A stretch of 64,000 nt of DNA from JBLNDJ01 sp050261515 (GTDB lineage: Bacteria; Acidobacteriota; Terriglobia; Bryobacterales; Bryobacteraceae): positions 58,599 to 122,598 of the forward strand of contig JBLNDJ010000051.1 in the NCBI GenBank assembly GCA_050261515.1, written 5' to 3'. Shown in pieces: positions 58,915 through 64,000 of the stretch. The notes beneath the pieces are model-generated. The model searched no databases, was not told the origin of the DNA, and worked only from the letters and a program-made list of their open reading frames with translations. A program made the position numbers and the translations under genes. Every line of letters begins with the position of its first letter. The stretch's first letter is position 1.

Positions 58915-60729
58915 ATGACCGTGCCGTTTTCGTTCCGGGCCGTTGTGTCGATTGCCGCGGCCTTGTTGGTGCAAGCGCAGGCTCTGCCCGCGGCCGTGCG
59001 GCTGTGGGCCGCCGGCGACGGCGTGCGCGTCAGCCCCGTCACCGGGCGGCTGCTTGAAAAGGGAGGCGCACCCGGCCGCAGCCTGGTCTGGGACGCCGCC
59101 TCCAAAACCGTCTCGCTCAAGGCCGCGCGCAACGAGTTCGTCGCGTTTCAGCTCATTGTCGAAACGGACGCGCCCGTCGAGGACGTGGATGTCCGCGTTC
59201 CGGCATTTCCCGGCGCCCCCGTGATCAAAATTCAGATCTTCAAGGAGTGGTACACGCAGGTGCGGCGCGCCTCCACCGGCTACGAGCGTTCCTCGCTCGG
59301 CCCCGACTGGTATCCTGACGCGCTCATGCCGTACCGGCGCGTCGAGCTGAACACCGGCTTCCCGTTCTCCATCCCGGACCTCTACAACAACATCCCCGGC
59401 CAGAAGAACCATGCCGTGTGGATCGATCTCTACATCCCGCCGGAGCGTGCCGCCGCGCCTCCGGGGCGCTATAAGGGCGAGGCCACGGTCACCTGGAAGG
59501 GCGGCAGCGACTCGGTGCACGTCAACCTAGACGTCTGGGATTTTGCGCTGCCGAATGCGAACCATATCCCCGGCGATATCTGGAACGACTCCATGAAGCA
59601 GATGCCGCCCGATGAGGAGATGGCCTACTACCAGCTCGCGCGCCAGCACCGCTTCCTGCCGCTCGTCTACGCCTACCGGCCGAAGTTGTCCGTCGAAGGC
59701 ACAACCGTCAAGCTCGACTGGACCGAATACGACAAGCGCCTGTCTCCCTACCTCGACGGTTCCGCGTTCACCGAAAAGCACGGCTACTGGGGCTCCGGCT
59801 ACGGCCTGCCGCTCGACCATATCATGCTGCCGTTCGATATCGAGAAGAAGGGAAACCGCGCTACCGCGTGGCCCGTGCCGCTGCCCGCGGGCGGCCGCAC
59901 GCCCGAGTACGAAGCCATATGGAACTCAACGGCGCGGCAGGTCCGCGAGCACCTCGACCGCGACCCCCGCTGGCGCTCGGTGCGGAAGATCGCGTTCCTG
60001 AACGGCCTTGACGAGTCCTACAACGAAGACGCCTACGAGAAGATGCTGTACTACGGCAAGCTGCTGCACGACTCGCTCGGCCGCGGCTGGTTCAGCTATC
60101 GCATCGACGGCGGTTACTCTCCGGAGGCCATGGACAAGCTCAAGCGCGAAGTGGAGCTGCTGGTCTTCCACACGGTCGAGTGGGATATCAAGAACGTCGA
60201 ACGCTATCGCAAGCAGGGCGTCGAGGCGTGGTTCTACGGGCCGATGATCTACGAGCAGCGAAAGAATTCCGGCTGCGGCTCGAATACGTTCCTCGATCTC
60301 GACCTGCTCGTCAACCGCGCCATCGGCTGGATCGGCTGGAAGTACCGCGCCGGGTGGGTCGAGTGGGAGTTCGACTGGAACGCGTTCGCCGCGTGGTACG
60401 AAGCGGAGAACTTCAAAGAGGCCGGGCGCATCTACAACGGCTCCGGCCAGTTGATCTACCGCGGCGCCGTGATGGGCTACGACGCCCCTATCCCGAGCAT
60501 CCGCCTGAAGGCGCAGCGCCGCGGCTTGCAGGACTACGAGTATTTTTGGCTACTCTCGGAAAGATCGGGTTCGCGCGACGCGGCCGACCGCATCGTGAAC
60601 GAAATCGTCTACAAGAACCCGTTCGGCGAGCCCGCCATGCTCGACACAGAGATCTGGAAAAACGACCCCGATACATGGGAACGCGCGCGCATCGCCGCAG
60701 GCGAGGCAATCGCGAAGGAGAGGAAATAA
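58915..60729 (+). CDS. Exported DUF4091 protein (putative glycoside hydrolase-like)
   Basis: The 604-residue protein has a signal peptide (~1-26, ending ALPAAV). A beta-sandwich N-terminal domain ('VSLKAARNEFVAFQLIVETD', 'PPGRYKGEATVTWKGGSDSV') is followed by a TIM-barrel-like part with 'IAFLNGLDESYNEDAYEKML' and 'WFYGPMIYEQRKNSGCGSNT'. The DUF4091 hallmark 'IPSIRLKAQRRGLQDYEYFW' is near the C terminus. DUF4091 proteins are thought to be glycoside hydrolases of uncertain specificity. It precedes the DUF5107 gene by three bases and is divergent from the kinase gene, with a 71-base shared promoter region. Confidence 0.85.
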   Translation: MTVPFSFRAVVSIAAALLVQAQALPAAVRLWAAGDGVRVSPVTGRLLEKGGAPGRSLVWDAASKTVSLKAARNEFVAFQLIVETDAPVEDVDVRVPAFPGAPVIKIQIFKEWYTQVRRASTGYERSSLGPDWYPDALMPYRRVELNTGFPFSIPDLYNNIPGQKNHAVWIDLYIPPERAAAPPGRYKGEATVTWKGGSDSVHVNLDVWDFALPNANHIPGDIWNDSMKQMPPDEEMAYYQLARQHRFLPLVYAYRPKLSVEGTTVKLDWTEYDKRLSPYLDGSAFTEKHGYWGSGYGLPLDHIMLPFDIEKKGNRATAWPVPLPAGGRTPEYEAIWNSTARQVREHLDRDPRWRSVRKIAFLNGLDESYNEDAYEKMLYYGKLLHDSLGRGWFSYRIDGGYSPEAMDKLKREVELLVFHTVEWDIKNVERYRKQGVEAWFYGPMIYEQRKNSGCGSNTFLDLDLLVNRAIGWIGWKYRAGWVEWEFDWNAFAAWYEAENFKEAGRIYNGSGQLIYRGAVMGYDAPIPSIRLKAQRRGLQDYEYFWLLSERSGSRDAADRIVNEIVYKNPFGEPAMLDTEIWKNDPDTWERARIAAGEAIAKERK

Positions 60730-60732
60730 ATA

Positions 60733-63700
60733 GTGAGCGGCAAACATCTTTCATTGGCCGTCCTGCTGGCAGCCGCCGGCTGGAACGCGGCGGCCCAAGT
60801 GAAGGCGACTGAAGAAAATATCACCATGCCTACCTGGGAAATCGGCCCGCCCCAGGTGCATTCGGTTTATTACGACGCGCGCGGCAAGCGCGGCGAAAAG
60901 GCCATTTATCCCTACACACTGAACGAAACTCTTACCAATAAGCGTGCGGACAAGACCTACCACGCCGACATCCTCGAAAACGAGTACATCAAAATCACCG
61001 TGCTGCCCGAAATCGGCGGCCGTCTGCACGGCGCGCTCGACAAAACCAACGGCTATGCGTGGCTCTACACGCAGAAGACGATCAAGCCGGGCCTGATCTC
61101 GATGACCGGCGCGTGGATCTCGGGCGGCATCGAGTGGAATTTCCCGCACGGCCACCGTCCCTCGGGCTTTTCGAAGGTGGACCATAAGATGGTCCGCAAC
61201 GCCGACGGCAGCGCGACCATCTGGGTCGGCGAAACCGAGCCGATCTACCGTATGCGCTGGCTCGTCGGCCTCACGGTCTACCCCGGCCGGAGCTACGTCC
61301 GCTGCGACTACGTTTTTGTGAATCCGACCAACACGCGGAACCAGTTCCAGTTCTGGGCCACCGCCACCACACACGCCAACGAATACGCGCAGGCGCAGTA
61401 CCCGGGCGACATGGTGACCGGCCATCAGAAGCACGAATTCTGGCACTGGCCTGTGCATGAAGGCGTCGATCTCACCTGGTGGAAGAACGTCCCGAACGCG
61501 AGCAGTTTCTTCGCGTTCAACAACCCGTCGGACTGGTTCGGCGCGTACGACCACAAGGCGCAGGGAGGCCTGGTGCATGTGGCCGATCACCACACCATGC
61601 CCGGCAAGAAACTGTGGACCTGGGGCGCGGGCCCGTCCGGGCGCATCTGGGAAGACATCCTCACCGAGGGCGGCGGCCCTTACTTCGAGCCGCAGGCCGG
61701 CGCGTGGAGCGATAACCAACCCGATCTGCACTGGATCGGCGCGCACGAAGTGAAGCGCACGCACGACTACTGGTATCCCGTGCGCGACACGCGCGGCTAC
61801 CACAACGCGAGCAAGGATTTCGCCGTCAATACCGACCTGCGCGACGGCGCGGCGTTCGGCGCGGTGTATTCGACCGCGCCCGTCGAGGGCTACCGGGTCG
61901 TGCTGAAGAACGCGAAGACCAACGCCGTGCTGAGCGAGAAAATCACGGCGATCTCGCCCGACAAGCCCTACACCGTCGAGATGAAGGTCCCGGCGAATAC
62001 GACGGTGTACGACCTGCATCTCGCCGTCTTCGACGCACAGGGAAAGCCGGTGATCGAGGTGCAGCAACACCCCGCGCGCGAAGTGCCGCTGCCCGAAGGC
62101 ATGAAAGACCCCGGCGACCCGAAAAAGATGAACCAGGACGAGCTGTATCACGCCGGTGAGTGGCTTGATAAATTCGTCCGGACCGCCGAAGCGCGCACGT
62201 ATTACGAGGAGGCGCTGCGGCGCGATCCCTTCGACACGCGCGTCAACGTCGAAATGGGCTATCTTGCCATCAAGCAGGGGCTCTGGGATGAGGCTCTGAA
62301 GTATTTTGCCGCAGCCGAAAAGCGCGATACGGACAACTCGCGCGTCTGGTTCGGCAAGGCCGTTGCCTCGCTCGGGCTCGGCAAATACAAGGAAGCCTAC
62401 GACCAGTTCTACCGCGCGACCTACACACCCGATCAGGCCGGCGCGGCGTACCTGAACCTGGCGCGGCTCGATCTGCGCTTCGGCGACTACCGCGCCGCGC
62501 TCGACAAAGCCGCGCGGGCCGAAACCTACAACGCCACGTTCGCCGATATCCAGGGAGTGAAGGCCGCGGCCTATCGCAAGCTCGGCGACACGCGGAACGC
62601 GCTCGCAGCGGCCAACCGGGCGCTCGAGCTGGACGCGCTGCACTTCATGGGCGCCTACGAGAAGGGCGACTGGGCCGGCGGCGATACGCAGAATTGCCTG
62701 GAACTCGCCGTCGAGTACGGCAACGACGGTCTTTACGAAGACGCCGAGAACGTCCTCGCGCGCGCCGAGCCCGCCAGCCCGATGGTGAATTACTACCGCG
62801 GCTACTACCGCGAGCTTGCGGGCGACAAGTCCGGAGCCGCGCAGTTCTACGCGAAGGCGAAGCTCGGTCCGGTCGATTACACCAACCCGCACCGGCTCGA
62901 AAGCAAAGCCGTGCTCGAAGCCGCGCTCGCCCGCGATCCCAACGACGCGCACGCGCACCTGTTTCTCGGCAACCTCCTTTACTCCAAAGAGCGCCGCGAA
63001 GAGGGCTTCGAGCACTGGCAGAAGGCGGCCGCGCTCGACCCCAAGCTCGTCCACGCCGTTCGCAACGTCGCGTATGCCCAGCGTTACCTGAAGAAGGACC
63101 TGAAGGCGTCCTACGCGACGTATCAAAAGGCGCTCGCCATCGCGCCCAAGGATGCGCGCGTGCTCCTCGAAACCGACCAGGTCGCGCAGGAGCTCAAAGT
63201 TCCGAGCCAGGAACGTTTCGCGCGTTTCGAGAGCCATCTCGACGCGGTGAACTCCCGTGACGACCTGGTGGCGCGCCTGATCGATCTCCGGCTCGAGCAG
63301 GGCGACCCCCGCAATCTCGAGCTCGCGCAGGCGACGCTCAAGGAGCACCATTTCCACACGTGGGAAGGGAAGTACGGCATCCATCACGCCTGGGTCGAGG
63401 CCAACCAGCGTATGGGCGACCTGGCCTTCGCGAAGAAGCAGTTCGACGCGGCGCTGGCGTATTACAAGCTCGCGGCCGAGTATCCGAAGAACCTCGAAGT
63501 CGCCCCGCGCACGCCGGACTTCCGCGCCCACATCAATTGGGACTACGCGAAGGTGTACCTGGCTAAGGGGGAACGCGCGCAGGCGGAAGCTTCCCTGAAG
63601 CAGATCCTGGCCGAGAAGTACAGGCGCCCGCACCTGGGCACGTACTACCAGGCGCTGGCCCACAAGGCGCTCGGCAACGACGCGGCGTACCGAGCGGCGC

Positions 63701-63906
63701 TCGACTCGCTCGAGAAGCGAGCCCGCCAGGCGAGTTCGGGCAGGCAGGAGGCGACCGGCCACTACCTGTTGTCACTGGTGCTTGAAGAGAAGGGAGACAA
63801 GGAGGGAGCTGCCGCGGAGAGAAAGAAGGCCCTCGACGCCGATCCGCGCGCCGGCCGCGCCGCCCTGACCGAAGCCCAGATCGACATCGCCCGCGCGCAT
63901 CAGTAG
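60733..63906 (+). CDS. Exported DUF5107 + TPR protein
   Basis: The 1057-residue protein starts at GTG 60733 (GGAGAGG upstream), with a signal peptide ending 'WNAAAQ'. Residues ~50-370 are the DUF5107 domain ('NEYIKITVLPEIGGRLHGAL', 'GIEWNFPHGHRPSGFSKVDH', 'FWATATTHANEYAQAQYPGD', 'WTWGAGPSGRIWEDILTEGG'). It resembles the galactose-mutarotase/GH beta-supersandwich fold. The rest (~460-1055) is a long series of TPR repeats ('ALRRDPFDTRVNVEMGYLAI', 'YSKERREEGFEHWQKAAALD'). This DUF5107-TPR architecture is common in Acidobacteria and Bacteroidetes, near glycan genes, with no proven activity. Its pairing with DUF4091 suggests a joint extracellular sugar-processing role. Confidence 0.88.
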   Translation: MSGKHLSLAVLLAAAGWNAAAQVKATEENITMPTWEIGPPQVHSVYYDARGKRGEKAIYPYTLNETLTNKRADKTYHADILENEYIKITVLPEIGGRLHGALDKTNGYAWLYTQKTIKPGLISMTGAWISGGIEWNFPHGHRPSGFSKVDHKMVRNADGSATIWVGETEPIYRMRWLVGLTVYPGRSYVRCDYVFVNPTNTRNQFQFWATATTHANEYAQAQYPGDMVTGHQKHEFWHWPVHEGVDLTWWKNVPNASSFFAFNNPSDWFGAYDHKAQGGLVHVADHHTMPGKKLWTWGAGPSGRIWEDILTEGGGPYFEPQAGAWSDNQPDLHWIGAHEVKRTHDYWYPVRDTRGYHNASKDFAVNTDLRDGAAFGAVYSTAPVEGYRVVLKNAKTNAVLSEKITAISPDKPYTVEMKVPANTTVYDLHLAVFDAQGKPVIEVQQHPAREVPLPEGMKDPGDPKKMNQDELYHAGEWLDKFVRTAEARTYYEEALRRDPFDTRVNVEMGYLAIKQGLWDEALKYFAAAEKRDTDNSRVWFGKAVASLGLGKYKEAYDQFYRATYTPDQAGAAYLNLARLDLRFGDYRAALDKAARAETYNATFADIQGVKAAAYRKLGDTRNALAAANRALELDALHFMGAYEKGDWAGGDTQNCLELAVEYGNDGLYEDAENVLARAEPASPMVNYYRGYYRELAGDKSGAAQFYAKAKLGPVDYTNPHRLESKAVLEAALARDPNDAHAHLFLGNLLYSKERREEGFEHWQKAAALDPKLVHAVRNVAYAQRYLKKDLKASYATYQKALAIAPKDARVLLETDQVAQELKVPSQERFARFESHLDAVNSRDDLVARLIDLRLEQGDPRNLELAQATLKEHHFHTWEGKYGIHHAWVEANQRMGDLAFAKKQFDAALAYYKLAAEYPKNLEVAPRTPDFRAHINWDYAKVYLAKGERAQAEASLKQILAEKYRRPHLGTYYQALAHKALGNDAAYRAALDSLEKRARQASSGRQEATGHYLLSLVLEEKGDKEGAAAERKKALDADPRAGRAALTEAQIDIARAHQ

Positions 63907-64000
63907 AGAAGTGTGTGGGGGCGGGCCCGGCGGGCCCCCCCCCCAAACCCCACCCCGTGAACGCCACCTACCCCGGGAAACCGCAGAACACCGCCCCCCC
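63907..64000. other. Low-complexity C/G-rich end, probably contig-end artefact
   Basis: After the last stop the sequence becomes runs of G then C (10 consecutive C at about 63935-63945, and C-runs to the end), with A/C-rich stretches unlike the balanced GC content elsewhere. It looks like error-prone read-end sequence rather than genome. No gene is visible. Confidence 0.6.

Noticed and set aside
60751..63762. 1003-codon open frame on the - strand
   Set aside because: Shadow of the DUF5107/TPR gene, caused by high third-position GC; no recognisable domains.

Overview
The window is about 64 kb of high-GC bacterial chromosome. It most resembles an Acidobacteriota genome of the Solibacter/Bryobacter type. 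The signs are a PadR regulator paired with an 867-residue MacB/FtsX-type permease of the 'acidobacterial duplicated orphan permease' kind, a large Oar-like TonB-dependent receptor with an N-terminal carboxypeptidase-regulatory domain, ASPIC/UnbV and DUF5107/TPR exported proteins, GH172 and GH30 enzymes, and intergenic palindromes of a kind common in such genomes. This placement rests on family recognition, not on a computed phylogeny. Most of the window is ordinary chromosome. Accessory traits are a decayed integrase beside tRNA-Leu, a type IV (AbiE) toxin-antitoxin pair and one broken gene start.

Layout. 1-4.4 kb: the start of a PLP-dependent SelA-like enzyme, tRNA-Leu(UAA), an integrase relic and small exported or cytoplasmic proteins. 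4.5-12.9 kb: glpD, msrA, a NatAB-type ABC exporter coupled to DUF2520-panB-panC, then deoC with a sugar-phosphate isomerase. 13-19.5 kb: hpnI, thrS, an ECF sigma/anti-sigma pair, a fused AmmeMemoRadiSam B-A protein, and a small protein with a structured leader. 19.7-25.6 kb: GH172, permease/PadR with a clear operator, and AbiE with its own palindromic operator. 25.8-35.2 kb: a complex I operon in the order nuoC-D-I-J-K-L-M-N-H, lacking A, B, E, F and G. 35.2-38 kb: nadB and a CaCA-type exchanger.

38-48.7 kb is the most system-like part. A leftward operon encodes a TonB receptor, a TPR protein, an FG-GAP/ASPIC protein and two GH30 glycosidases, most of them overlapping. It faces a rightward gene for a membrane protein with a cytoplasmic basic domain, one transmembrane helix and two malectin-like sugar-binding domains. 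I read this as a sugar-sensing regulator plus uptake/degradation locus, functionally like a polysaccharide utilisation locus but without SusD.

48.8-53.8 kb: a Gfo/Idh/MocA oxidoreductase and an assimilatory sulfur operon (SUMT, sulfite reductase, and a precorrin-2 dehydrogenase fused to APS/PAPS reductase). This operon makes siroheme and the enzymes that need it together. 53.9-58.8 kb: a hybrid histidine kinase, an alkaline-phosphatase-superfamily protein and a phosphodiesterase lipoprotein in one overlapping operon. 58.9-63.9 kb: exported DUF4091 and DUF5107/TPR proteins. The last ~90 bases look like poor-quality contig-end sequence.
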